DNA of 64,000 nucleotides from Nocardia nova NBRC 15556 (GTDB lineage: Bacteria > Actinomycetota > Actinomycetes > Mycobacteriales > Mycobacteriaceae): positions 124,001-188,000 of the forward strand of contig NZ_BDBN01000002.1 of the NCBI RefSeq assembly GCF_001613005.1. Reading direction: 5' to 3'. Under the pieces are notes generated by a model. It was not told the origin of the DNA. It saw only the letters and a list, made by a program, of their open reading frames with translations, and did not search any database. The translations under genes were made by a program, and so were the position numbers. This document shows, piece by piece, positions 17,608 through 25,131 of the stretch (position 1 is the first letter of the stretch; every line of letters starts with the position of its first letter).

Positions 17608-17624
17608 AGCTGAATAATTCAGCT
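17608..17624. repeat. 17-bp palindrome AGCTGAATAATTCAGCT
   Basis: A perfect 8-1-8 palindrome that ends exactly where the 74-residue gene stops. It may be a short terminator for the amidohydrolase operon or an operator. The motif AGCTGAATAATT resembles AT-rich elements upstream of 42035 and 50279. Confidence 0.6.
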
Positions 17625-17849
17625 TCAATGCCCACTTGATGCGGTCTGGAGCGAATCCCGGATCGCCTCCATCGCCGCCAGCCGCCGGGCGACCATCGTC
17701 ATCGCCGCGGCATCCCCGGCTCCGGCCCGGAGTTCGCCCAGACGTGCCCGCACCCGGACGATCTCCTCGGCCAGGCGTTCGCCCGCCTCCTGCTTGGTGA
17801 GCAAGTCCTGCTCGACCCAATCGGCGGCATCAATGTCCTTCTCGGCCAC
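17625..17849 (-). CDS. small acidic, probably helical protein of unknown function
   Basis: A 74-residue protein that I do not recognise. It starts with GTG at 17849, with AAGGGC about 8 nt upstream, and begins 13 bp after the amidohydrolase stop. The sequence is charged and lacks Cys and aromatic residues except one Trp. The segment KQEAGERLAEEIVRVRARLGEL looks like an amphipathic helix that could form a coiled coil. A small partner or stability factor for the amidohydrolase is plausible from position only. Confidence 0.6.
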   Translation of the reverse strand: MAEKDIDAADWVEQDLLTKQEAGERLAEEIVRVRARLGELRAGAGDAAAMTMVARRLAAMEAIRDSLQTASSGH

Positions 17850-17862
17850 GATGTTTCGCCCT

Positions 17863-19077
17863 TCAGTTGGCGCGGGGGAAGTTGAACAGTTTGCGGGCGT
17901 TCAACTCGACGATCTTGTGCGCCTCGTCGTCGGGAACGTTCTGCAGCAGCTTGCCGGTGAACTCGCGGCTGTTCGGCCAGTTCGAATCCGAGTGCGGGTA
18001 GTCGCACTCCCACAGGATGTTGTCCACGCCGATCGCCTCGCGGCGCACGATGCCCTCGCTGTCGTCGATGAAGCAGCCCCAGATGTGCTCGCGGAACAGA
18101 TCCGAGGGGCGCACCTCCTTGTTCACGTTCTGGTACCAGCGATGCTTCTCCCAGACCTGGTCGATGCGCTCGAGCAGATACGGCACCCAGCCGACGCCAC
18201 CTTCGGAGAGGGCGACCTTCAGGTTGGGGAACTTGTAGAACACCGGGGAGAACAGCAGATCCGCGGTCGCATACATCGAGTTGGTGCCGAACAGCGAGAT
18301 CATCACCGCCATCGGGGCCTCCGGGGAGGTGATCGGCGGGCGGCCCGACGAGCCGAAGTGCATGCACAGCGGAAGGCCGGTCTCCTGCGCGGCGGCGAAG
18401 ACCGGATCCCAGTGGTCGGTGTAGAACGACGGAAGCCCCAGCGGGACAGTGCATTCCGGGAAGGTTATGGCCTTTGCGCCCTTGGCGGCGCAGCGGTAGA
18501 TCTCGGCGGCCGCGGCGGCCGGATCCCACAGCGGCAGGATGATCAGCGGAATGAATCGATCCGGTGCGGCCGCCGCCCACTCGTCGAGATGGAAGTCGTT
18601 CCACGCTCGCACCGACAACAGCGCCAGTTCCTTGTCCTTGCCCTCGAGGAACACGGTGCCGGAGAAGCGAGGGAACGACGGGAAGCACAGCGCCGCCTGG
18701 ACGCCGTCGACGTCCATATCGGCGATTCGGGCCACCGGGTCGTAGCAGCCGGGCAGCATATCGGAGTAGCGGGTGGGGTCCATGCCATATTCCTGCGGCT
18801 TCTTCCCCGCCACGGCGTTCAGGCCGATGTTCGGATACACCCGACCCTCGTAGACCCAGACCTCGGCGAGCCGCTCGGCCCCCCGCCCTCCGCCCCGCGC
18901 CGCATCGAGCAGCACCTTGGACAGTTCCTCGTCGCCGGTGTTCTGCGACATATCCATCTCGACGATTCGGGGACCATCCTCGACGAACTTCTTCGGCAAC
19001 CGATCGACCCACACCGATGGCGGCTCGATCAGATGGTCATCGACGGAAATCATCTGCATGGAATCTTGAAGCGGCAC
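17863..19077 (-). CDS. amidohydrolase-2 family (ACMSD-like metal hydrolase/decarboxylase)
   Basis: A 404-residue TIM-barrel amidohydrolase. The first metal motif is the D-x-H variant in VDDHLIEPP, the barrel His lies in LCMHFGSSGRP, the strand-8 aspartate is in ILWECDYPHSDSNWP. This subgroup includes decarboxylases and C-C hydrolases of the aminocarboxymuconate-semialdehyde decarboxylase type. I chose GTG at 19077 with GAGGAGG immediately upstream; the open frame continues to 19122 without a ribosome site. It is transcribed away from the SDR at 19327. A paralogue of the same length lies at 48836-50050. Confidence 0.88.
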   Translation of the reverse strand: MPLQDSMQMISVDDHLIEPPSVWVDRLPKKFVEDGPRIVEMDMSQNTGDEELSKVLLDAARGGGRGAERLAEVWVYEGRVYPNIGLNAVAGKKPQEYGMDPTRYSDMLPGCYDPVARIADMDVDGVQAALCFPSFPRFSGTVFLEGKDKELALLSVRAWNDFHLDEWAAAAPDRFIPLIILPLWDPAAAAAEIYRCAAKGAKAITFPECTVPLGLPSFYTDHWDPVFAAAQETGLPLCMHFGSSGRPPITSPEAPMAVMISLFGTNSMYATADLLFSPVFYKFPNLKVALSEGGVGWVPYLLERIDQVWEKHRWYQNVNKEVRPSDLFREHIWGCFIDDSEGIVRREAIGVDNILWECDYPHSDSNWPNSREFTGKLLQNVPDDEAHKIVELNARKLFNFPRAN

Positions 19078-19326
19078 AACGCCTCCTCGGAAAAATAACT
19101 GGCTGACCGACCTGGACCGCATATGCAGGCCACCGTTCGTGTCCGCTATCTGACACTGTGTAATCTAGTGACTGCAGTCACAGCAGTCAACTTCCAGTTC
19201 GATTACGGCGTTCAGCCGCATACTTCAGGCTTCCCGCCATGACACATCGGCCACTAACAGGACATCGGAATGACTATTCTGACATCATCGTCACTATCCG
19301 CGACATTTCGGGAAGGACATTGACAC
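19078..19326. promoter_or_regulatory. divergent promoter region with palindrome and operator-like site
   Basis: The 249-bp gap holds the perfect 14-bp palindrome GTGACTGCAGTCAC at 19168-19181 and a lone half-site CTGAC at 19150. It also holds the full operator-like repeat CTGACATCATCGTCAC at 19279-19294, 32 bp before the SDR start and followed by TATCCG. It should contain the promoters of both the amidohydrolase and the SDR. Confidence 0.6.
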
Positions 19327-20118
19327 ATGGATCTGTCAGTGCGCGACAAGGGCTATCTGGTGCTCGGGGGAACGGCGGGCATCGGGCTGGCCGCCGCGCG
19401 ATCACTCGCCGAGGACGGCGCGAGGATCGCGATCGTCGGGCGCGATCGCGAACGCGGCGGGAAAGCGGCCGCCGAACTGGCCGAGGCCGGGGCCGCCGGG
19501 GTGACCAGTCTGCCGTTCGACGCCGCGCAGCCGGGCCAGGCCGCGCAAGCGGTCGAACACGCGGTGGAATTTCTGGGCCGGCTCGACGGTGTCGCGATCA
19601 CCACCGGCACCACCGGCCACGATCCGATCTCGGCAACCGACGAGCAATGGACCGCGGCCTTCCGTGATGTCGTACTGGGCACCACTCGCACGATCGAGGC
19701 GGCACTGCCGCATCTGATCGCGACCAAGGGCACCATCGTCACCACGGCCGCCTATTCGATCAGGTCACCCGAGATCGCGCGCCTGCCTTTCGCCGGACTC
19801 AAGAGCGCCGTAGCGGTATTCACCAAGGGGATCGCGAAAGAGTATGGGAAACAGGGTATTCGGGCGAACTGCATATGCCCGGGTGCGGTCGAAACCGACG
19901 CGCTGAGCGCAATACGCGACTACCTCGCCGCAGAGCGCGGCTACCCCCGCGAGGAGGCACTCGAACGCGTCATGGTCGAGGAGTGGGGTTTCACCGCAGC
20001 ACTGGGCCGGCCGGGCCGGCCGCACGAGGTGGGCGAGCTCATCGCCTTCCTGCTCTCGCCGCGGGCCGGATTCCTCACCGGCGCGCTGATCAACATCGAC
20101 GGCGGCACGAACTTCTGA
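19327..20118 (+). CDS. SDR-fold protein with altered catalytic residues
   Basis: A 263-residue short-chain dehydrogenase fold. The nucleotide motif is GGTAGIG (14-20), but the NNAG motif is replaced by ITTGTTG. The active-site Y-x3-K reads F155-AGL-K159, and the Ser expected 13 residues earlier is A142. The C-terminal TGALINIDGG is normal. With Tyr changed to Phe and Ser to Ala, ordinary hydride-transfer chemistry is doubtful; it may use other residues (T139, T140, Y143 or S144 are near), bind a ligand, or act as a partner subunit. It has the shared operator-like repeat in its promoter and a hairpin terminator behind it. Confidence 0.87.
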   Translation: MDLSVRDKGYLVLGGTAGIGLAAARSLAEDGARIAIVGRDRERGGKAAAELAEAGAAGVTSLPFDAAQPGQAAQAVEHAVEFLGRLDGVAITTGTTGHDPISATDEQWTAAFRDVVLGTTRTIEAALPHLIATKGTIVTTAAYSIRSPEIARLPFAGLKSAVAVFTKGIAKEYGKQGIRANCICPGAVETDALSAIRDYLAAERGYPREEALERVMVEEWGFTAALGRPGRPHEVGELIAFLLSPRAGFLTGALINIDGGTNF

Positions 20119-20128
20119 CCGGGGCGAA

Positions 20129-20161
20129 CGGTGGGGGACGCGTGCGAGCGCTCCCCCACCG
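20129..20161 (+). terminator. hairpin terminator after SDR gene
   Basis: CGGTGGGGG (20129-20137) pairs with CCCCCACCG (20153-20161), a perfect 9-bp GC-rich stem with a 15-nt loop. It starts 11 bp after the SDR stop and just before the IS insertion point. Confidence 0.75.
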
Positions 20162-20171
20162 CGTCGCCTAG

Positions 20172-21271
20172 GTTCTGTCTCGAAGTGGTGGGGTGGGTGG
20201 TATCACCGCGCGGTGCCCCCATCGGCAGGGGCAGTGAAAGAGGTTGCCCCCGTTGGCATATAGGTGAGGCCTCCGGTAGATCGGTTTAGCGACCAAGCAA
20301 AACCGGAGACCAAACCGGAGACCTCGTGACCAGCGTAGCGGTGGCGGGGCGAGCGGACCTGACCGATGCCCAGTGGGTGAGGTTGGAGCCGCTGCTGCCC
20401 TGCGGTAAGAAGGCGGGCCGACCGTCGAAGTGGACGAAACGGCAGCTCATCGACGGAATACGGTGGCGGACGCGGGTCGGGTCGCCGTGGCGGGATGTGC
20501 CAGCAGAATACGGGTCCTGGCAAGCGGTCTATGGGTTGTTCCGCCGCTGGCAGCGGGCCGGGGCGTGGGCGACGATCGTTACCTCGTTGCAGGTCCTGGC
20601 CGACGCGGCCGGGATGATCGACTGGCAGATCAGCGTGGATTCCACGGTTACCCGGGCTCATCCCCATGCTGCCGGTGCCCGTCGCAACAGCGCCGAGCAG
20701 GCCGAACCGCCGGCAGAGCCGGGCCGATCTGAGCCAGCCGATCATGGGTTGGGGCGTTCGCGTGGCGGGTGGACCAGCAAGCTGCATCTGGCGTGCGACA
20801 AGAACTGCCGGGTGCTGTCGGTACTGGTCACCGCAGGGCAAGCCGGTGACAGTCCGCAATTCACCGCGGTCCTCGATGGCATCGAGGTACCGAAACTCGG
20901 CCGCGGGCGAGCCCGGATCCGCCCGCAACGGGTGCTGGCCGACAAAGCGTATTCCGGTCGCGGCAACCGGGAGTGGTTGCGCCGTCACGGAATTGCAGCG
21001 ACCATCCCCGTCCCAGCCGACCAGGCCGCGCACCGACGGCGCAAAGGCCGTGCCGGTGGACGGCCACCAGCGTTCGACCCGGTGCTCTACCGCGACCGCA
21101 ACGCGGTCGAGCGGGGCATCAACCAGCTCAAACAACATCGGGCAGTCGCGACCCGGTACGACAAGCTCGCCGTCCGCTACCAGGCCACCATCCACATCGC
21201 CGTCATCAACCAATGGCTCAGACACTCATGAGGACGGGCCACCAACCCACCCCACCACTTCGAGACAGAAC
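20172..21271 (+). mobile_element. IS5-family insertion sequence, about 1.1 kb, apparently intact
   Basis: The ends are inverted repeats: GTTCTGTCTCGAAGTGGTGG at the left and its reverse complement at the right, extending about 27 bp with near identity. CTAG is present on both sides (20168-20171 and 21272-21275) and is the probable target duplication, although CTAG is itself palindromic so the exact boundary is ambiguous by a few bases. One uninterrupted transposase fills the element. It inserted exactly at the TAG stop of the alcohol dehydrogenase, whose stop is preserved. Confidence 0.9.
20326..21231 (+). CDS. IS5-family transposase (DDE)
   Basis: A 301-residue single-frame transposase. The N-terminal helix-turn-helix-like region has LTDAQWVRLEPLLP and GRPSKWTKRQLIDGIRWR. 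The catalytic acids are D in SVDSTVTRAH, D in VLADKAYSGRGNREWL and E in RDRNAVERGINQLKQHR. The start is GTG. Related elements often need a frameshift to join two frames; this copy does not, and no internal stop is seen, so it may be active. It encodes only transposition functions. Confidence 0.93.
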   Translation: MTSVAVAGRADLTDAQWVRLEPLLPCGKKAGRPSKWTKRQLIDGIRWRTRVGSPWRDVPAEYGSWQAVYGLFRRWQRAGAWATIVTSLQVLADAAGMIDWQISVDSTVTRAHPHAAGARRNSAEQAEPPAEPGRSEPADHGLGRSRGGWTSKLHLACDKNCRVLSVLVTAGQAGDSPQFTAVLDGIEVPKLGRGRARIRPQRVLADKAYSGRGNREWLRRHGIAATIPVPADQAAHRRRKGRAGGRPPAFDPVLYRDRNAVERGINQLKQHRAVATRYDKLAVRYQATIHIAVINQWLRHS

Positions 21272-22411
21272 CTAGCCCGGCGCCACGGCGTCGGCGGCCG
21301 GATAGCGCAGTACGCCGCGCAGGTTGCGGCCTGCGCGCATGTCCTCGTAACCGTCGTTGATCTTCTCCAGCGGATAGGCGCGGCTCACCACGGCGTCCAG
21401 GTCGACCTGGCCGTTGCTCCAGAGTTCGAGGATCTTCGGGATGTCCGCGCGCGGATTGGCCGAACCGTAGAGACTGCCGATGATTCGCTTCTCGGTCAGC
21501 GTCAGATCCATCATGTTGACCGAAACCTCGTTCTCGGCCATGGGATGAATATTGGTCACGATCAATTCGCCGCGCTTGGCGACCATCGCCAGCGCCTGCG
21601 CGATCAGGCGACCCTCACCCACCCCCATCGTGCAGATGAACCGGTCGGCGCCGCGGTGCCAGGTCGCTTCCCGCACAACCTCGGGCGCCTCCTCCCAGGA
21701 CGCCGCCACATGAGTGGCGCCCATCCGCAGTGCCGCCTCGCGCTTGTATTCCGACGGATCGATGGCGACAATGGTGCGCGCCCCTGACAGTCGCGCACCC
21801 TGCACCGCCGCGGCGCCGATGCCGCCGACACCGGCGACCACCACATTGTGGCCGGGCCGGATATCGGCGGCATAGACCGCCGATCCCCACCCGGTGACGA
21901 AACCGCAGCCCAACAGGCAGGCCCGGTCCAGCGGATGATGCGGCTCGATCTTGATGCAGCTGGCCTCGTGCACGACGGTGTGATGCGCGAACGAGCCGAC
22001 CCCGCATGCCAGCGCGAGATCCCGGCCGCGGGCATGGTGGCGCGCGGTGTCGTCGAAGATCTGGCGACCGCTGTAGATCTTCGCGCCCAGATCGCACAGG
22101 CTCTGATGGCCGGTCGCGCAGGACGGGCACCGCCCGCACGAGGGGATGAATCCGAAGACCACATGGTCACCCTCTCGCAGCCAGGACACACTCGAACCGA
22201 CCTGCTTCACCACGCCCGCGCCCTCGTGGCCACCGATACACGGCAGGTGAAACGGCATGTCGCCGGTGACGATGTGCTCGTCGGAGTGGCACATTCCCGA
22301 GGCGTGCAACTCGACCAGCACCTCCTCGGCCTTCGGCGGATCGAGTTCGATCGTCTCGACCGACCAGGGCGTGTTGCGCTCCCAGAGCACGGCGGCAGTG
22401 GTCTCCATCAT
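21272..22411 (-). CDS. NDMA-dependent-type zinc alcohol dehydrogenase
   Basis: A 379-residue class III-like zinc alcohol dehydrogenase. Catalytic zinc ligands appear in SGMCHSDE and GGHEGAGVV, the structural zinc loop in CGRCPSCATGHQSLC, and the nucleotide site in GVGGIGAAAVQGA. The opening AAVLWERNTPWSVETIELD and the overall pattern are those of the actinobacterial NDMA-dependent alcohol dehydrogenases, which hold NAD(H) tightly and are linked to mycofactocin. GAAGGGA precedes two adjacent ATG codons at 22411 and 22408. It lies 50 bp downstream of an aldehyde dehydrogenase, so the pair oxidises an alcohol to an acid. Confidence 0.9.
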   Translation of the reverse strand: MMETTAAVLWERNTPWSVETIELDPPKAEEVLVELHASGMCHSDEHIVTGDMPFHLPCIGGHEGAGVVKQVGSSVSWLREGDHVVFGFIPSCGRCPSCATGHQSLCDLGAKIYSGRQIFDDTARHHARGRDLALACGVGSFAHHTVVHEASCIKIEPHHPLDRACLLGCGFVTGWGSAVYAADIRPGHNVVVAGVGGIGAAAVQGARLSGARTIVAIDPSEYKREAALRMGATHVAASWEEAPEVVREATWHRGADRFICTMGVGEGRLIAQALAMVAKRGELIVTNIHPMAENEVSVNMMDLTLTEKRIIGSLYGSANPRADIPKILELWSNGQVDLDAVVSRAYPLEKINDGYEDMRAGRNLRGVLRYPAADAVAPG

Positions 22412-22461
22412 GTTCCCTTCTTCCGCCGTGACCGAAACGACAACGGCGACAACATTTTTGA

Positions 22462-23898
22462 TCAGCGAATGATCGACTGGGTTTCCAAGAACCCAGCGAT
22501 CCCTTCCGGACCGCCCTCGCGGCCGATTCCCGATTGCTTGAAACCGCCGAACGGGCTGCCGAAATCGAGCGGCGCCGCGGAGTTCACCGAGACCGATCCG
22601 ACTCGCAGCCGGGCCGCGACCCCGGCCGCGCGCGATCGATCGCCGGACCACACCGCGGCGGCGAGGCCGTAGTCGGAATCGTTGGCGATGCGCACGGCGT
22701 CGCTGTCGTCGGCGTACGGAATGACCACCGCCACGGGTCCGAAGATCTCGTCACGGGCGATGGCCATGTCGTTGTCCACATCCGCCAGCACGGTCGGCTG
22801 GTAGTACCAGCCGGTGTCGAATCCGTCGGGGCGCGCGCCGCCGGTGACTACTCGCGCGCCCTGGCCGACCGCGGCGGACACCATCGATTCGACCCGTTCC
22901 AGCGCGGCGCGGTTGATCAGCGGGCCGACATCGGTCGAGAGATCGGCCGGATCACCGACCCGCAGCGCAGCCACGGCCTTACCGAAGATGTCGACGAACT
23001 CCGCGTAGCGCGTGGCTGGGACCAGGATCCGGGTCTGAGCCATGCACACCTGGCCGTTGTTGCCCATCACGCCGGTGACGAGACTGCCGATCGTCTCGGC
23101 GTCGAATACGGCGTCGTCCAGCACTATGGCCGGTGATTTGCCGCCGAGCTCGAGTGCGCAGCGCCGCACCGCGGCGGCGCAGACCGCGCCGATCCGCTTT
23201 CCCGCGGCGGTGGAGCCGGTGAAACTCACCTTGTCCACGCCCGGATGCGCCACCAGCGCCTCACCGGTCGCCACGCCGCCGGACACGATATTGATCACGC
23301 CCGGCGGTATCCCCGCCTCCTCGACGACCTCACTGAACAGCGACACACCCAGCGGTGCGTCGGGGGCCGGCTTGAGCACCACGGTGCATCCGGCCGCGAG
23401 CGCCGGCGCCAGTTTCATCGCGGCGATGAACAAGGGGACGTTCCACGGCACGATCGCCGCGGTGACGCCCACGGGCACGCGGCGTACGAGAACCTCGCCC
23501 CCAGCTCCGGCGGGACGGATCTCTTCGAAGCCGAAATCCGCCACCATCCGGGCGTGGGAGCGATACACCCCGACGGCGAATCCGACCTGGCCGAACGAGG
23601 AGAAGCTGCGCGGCGACCCGACCTCGGCGCAGAGCAGGTCGGCGAATTCGCCCGAACGCCGTTTCAGTGCGGCGGCCAGGCCGCGCAGCAATTCGGCCCG
23701 GTCGGCAGGGGTGCCGGCCGCCCACTCCGGCTCATCGAGCGCGGCGCGGGCTGCGGCAACCGCCGCCCCGACATCGGCGCCGGTCGCCTCGGTCACGGTG
23801 CCCAGCAGTGCACCGGACGCGGGCGAGAGCACCTCGATCCGCGGCCCGTCGGAGGCCCGCCACTGCCCGGCGATATAACACCCTGCAAAGTCGCGCAC
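22462..23898 (-). CDS. aldehyde dehydrogenase (NAD(P)-dependent)
   Basis: About 478 residues of the ALDH superfamily. The conserved blocks are IVPWNVPLFIAAMKLAPALA, FTGSTAAGKRIG, the general base Glu in LELGGKSPAIVLDD, the nucleophile Cys in GNNGQVCMAQTR, and EIFGPVAVVIPY. I prefer the GTG at 23898 (GAGGT just upstream) over an in-frame ATG at 23913 without a ribosome site. It is promoter-proximal to the alcohol dehydrogenase, and a copy of the shared operator-like repeat lies about 70 bp upstream. It converts an aldehyde to the acid; the substrate is unknown. Confidence 0.93.
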   Translation of the reverse strand: MRDFAGCYIAGQWRASDGPRIEVLSPASGALLGTVTEATGADVGAAVAAARAALDEPEWAAGTPADRAELLRGLAAALKRRSGEFADLLCAEVGSPRSFSSFGQVGFAVGVYRSHARMVADFGFEEIRPAGAGGEVLVRRVPVGVTAAIVPWNVPLFIAAMKLAPALAAGCTVVLKPAPDAPLGVSLFSEVVEEAGIPPGVINIVSGGVATGEALVAHPGVDKVSFTGSTAAGKRIGAVCAAAVRRCALELGGKSPAIVLDDAVFDAETIGSLVTGVMGNNGQVCMAQTRILVPATRYAEFVDIFGKAVAALRVGDPADLSTDVGPLINRAALERVESMVSAAVGQGARVVTGGARPDGFDTGWYYQPTVLADVDNDMAIARDEIFGPVAVVIPYADDSDAVRIANDSDYGLAAAVWSGDRSRAAGVAARLRVGSVSVNSAAPLDFGSPFGGFKQSGIGREGGPEGIAGFLETQSIIR

Positions 23899-23965
23899 TG
23901 CTACCTCTTCCATCCGATACTGCGCCAGAGCCGGCCGGGATCCATCCGGCCGCGATGACTGAATT

Positions 23966-23981
23966 CTGGCAGTAATGTCAC
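23966..23981. promoter_or_regulatory. operator-like inverted repeat CTGGC-N6-GTCAC
   Basis: CTGGCAGTAATGTCAC stands upstream of the aldehyde/alcohol dehydrogenase pair. Read on the minus strand it runs into CAGAATT, a likely -10 element. It is one mismatch from the shared consensus. Confidence 0.62.
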
Positions 23982-24000
23982 TTTATCCGCAAGGGCCGGT

Positions 24001-25047
24001 TCAGCCGACGACCGATGCCAGACGATCCGGTGTACTGCCGTGCAGGATCAGTTCGTCGGCGCCCGCGTCGAGGTAGCGGTCGAACACGGCGTGACACTGC
24101 GCCGCGGTGCCGACCGCCGATGCCTCGTTCAGCCAGCGGGACGGCAGCGCCGCGGCGGCCTCCGCCAGCTGCGCGGCGGTCCGGACCGAGTCGGCGGACC
24201 CGCGTATGCCGGCCAATTGCGGATGTGCGCGCAGCACCGCGAGCTGGTCCGGGTCCCAAGCATTGACCTGAGCGAGCTGCTCACCGAATCCCGGAATCTG
24301 GTAGTAGCTCACCGCCCGGCCGGCGACTATGGCAGCTTCCTCGGCCGGGGCCAGTCCCGAGGCGGTGACGACGGTGGCGCAGATTCGCACGGCATCGGCC
24401 GGGCGGCCCGCGGCCGCCGCGGCGGCGCGCACCAGTTGCGCGGACCGCGCCACCGCCTCGGGGGTCAGGAACGGATGCAGGATGACTCCGTCGAAATGGC
24501 GGCCGGCCAGCTCGAGCCCGCGCGGACCGATGGCGGCGAGCAACAGCGGGGGCACCGGCTGGTCGGGCACATCGGTCAGGCGCAGCGCCGGGAAATTGCC
24601 GGCGGGCCCCTGGTAGCGGACCTTTTCGCCGCGACACAACCGCCGGAAGATGTCGGCGGAGTCGGTGAGTGAGCGATTGGTCGGCACCGGCAGTCCCACC
24701 GACTGCCACATCGCGGCCACCGAGCGCCCGACACCCAGCACCAGGCGACCGTTCGACAGCGCCTGCGCGGTCATCGCCATCGACGCCAGCAACGCCGGAT
24801 GCCGCGAATTCAGATGCGTCACGCCGGCGGCGATGTCGATATCGCTGGTGACCTGGCTGATCGCACCGAACAGCACCCCGAAGTCCTTGGCGCCCCAGCG
24901 TTCGCTGAGCCAGACCGTGCCCAGCCCGAGGCGTTCGGCCTCGGCCGCCTGGGTCAGCGCGGGCCGGGGATCGGTGACGCGGCCGGGAACGACATAGGCG
25001 CCAAGCCTGCCTGCCCGCTCGGCAGCACTGGATTTTTGTTCACTCAT
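24001..25047 (-). CDS. luciferase-like (F420-type) oxidoreductase
   Basis: A 348-residue luciferase-like monooxygenase fold protein. Typical blocks are GLGTVWLSERW near the N-terminus, DIDIAAGVTHLNSRHPALLA, RLVLGVGRS and the C-terminal GADELILHG. In actinomycetes most members of this type use coenzyme F420, but FMN cannot be excluded. Two ATG codons (25047 and 25053) follow an operator-like repeat and a CAGAAT element so closely that the transcript is probably leaderless. It is transcribed divergently from the kinase-like gene. Confidence 0.88.
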   Translation of the reverse strand: MSEQKSSAAERAGRLGAYVVPGRVTDPRPALTQAAEAERLGLGTVWLSERWGAKDFGVLFGAISQVTSDIDIAAGVTHLNSRHPALLASMAMTAQALSNGRLVLGVGRSVAAMWQSVGLPVPTNRSLTDSADIFRRLCRGEKVRYQGPAGNFPALRLTDVPDQPVPPLLLAAIGPRGLELAGRHFDGVILHPFLTPEAVARSAQLVRAAAAAAGRPADAVRICATVVTASGLAPAEEAAIVAGRAVSYYQIPGFGEQLAQVNAWDPDQLAVLRAHPQLAGIRGSADSVRTAAQLAEAAAALPSRWLNEASAVGTAAQCHAVFDRYLDAGADELILHGSTPDRLASVVG

Positions 25048-25056
25048 ACCCATATT

Positions 25057-25073
25057 CTGACAGTAATGGTCAG
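25057..25073. promoter_or_regulatory. operator-like inverted repeat between divergent genes
   Basis: CTGACAGTAATGGTCAG has perfect 5-bp arms with a 7-nt spacer, one nucleotide longer than the common form. On the minus strand CAGAAT follows and the F420-type gene begins within 10 nt. It could control both divergent genes. Confidence 0.6.
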
Positions 25074-25131
25074 TTTTGGGCCGACGCGGTCGAAGTCGGC
25101 GGCCGGGCCGTGCGACAGAGAGCGAGTTCCA

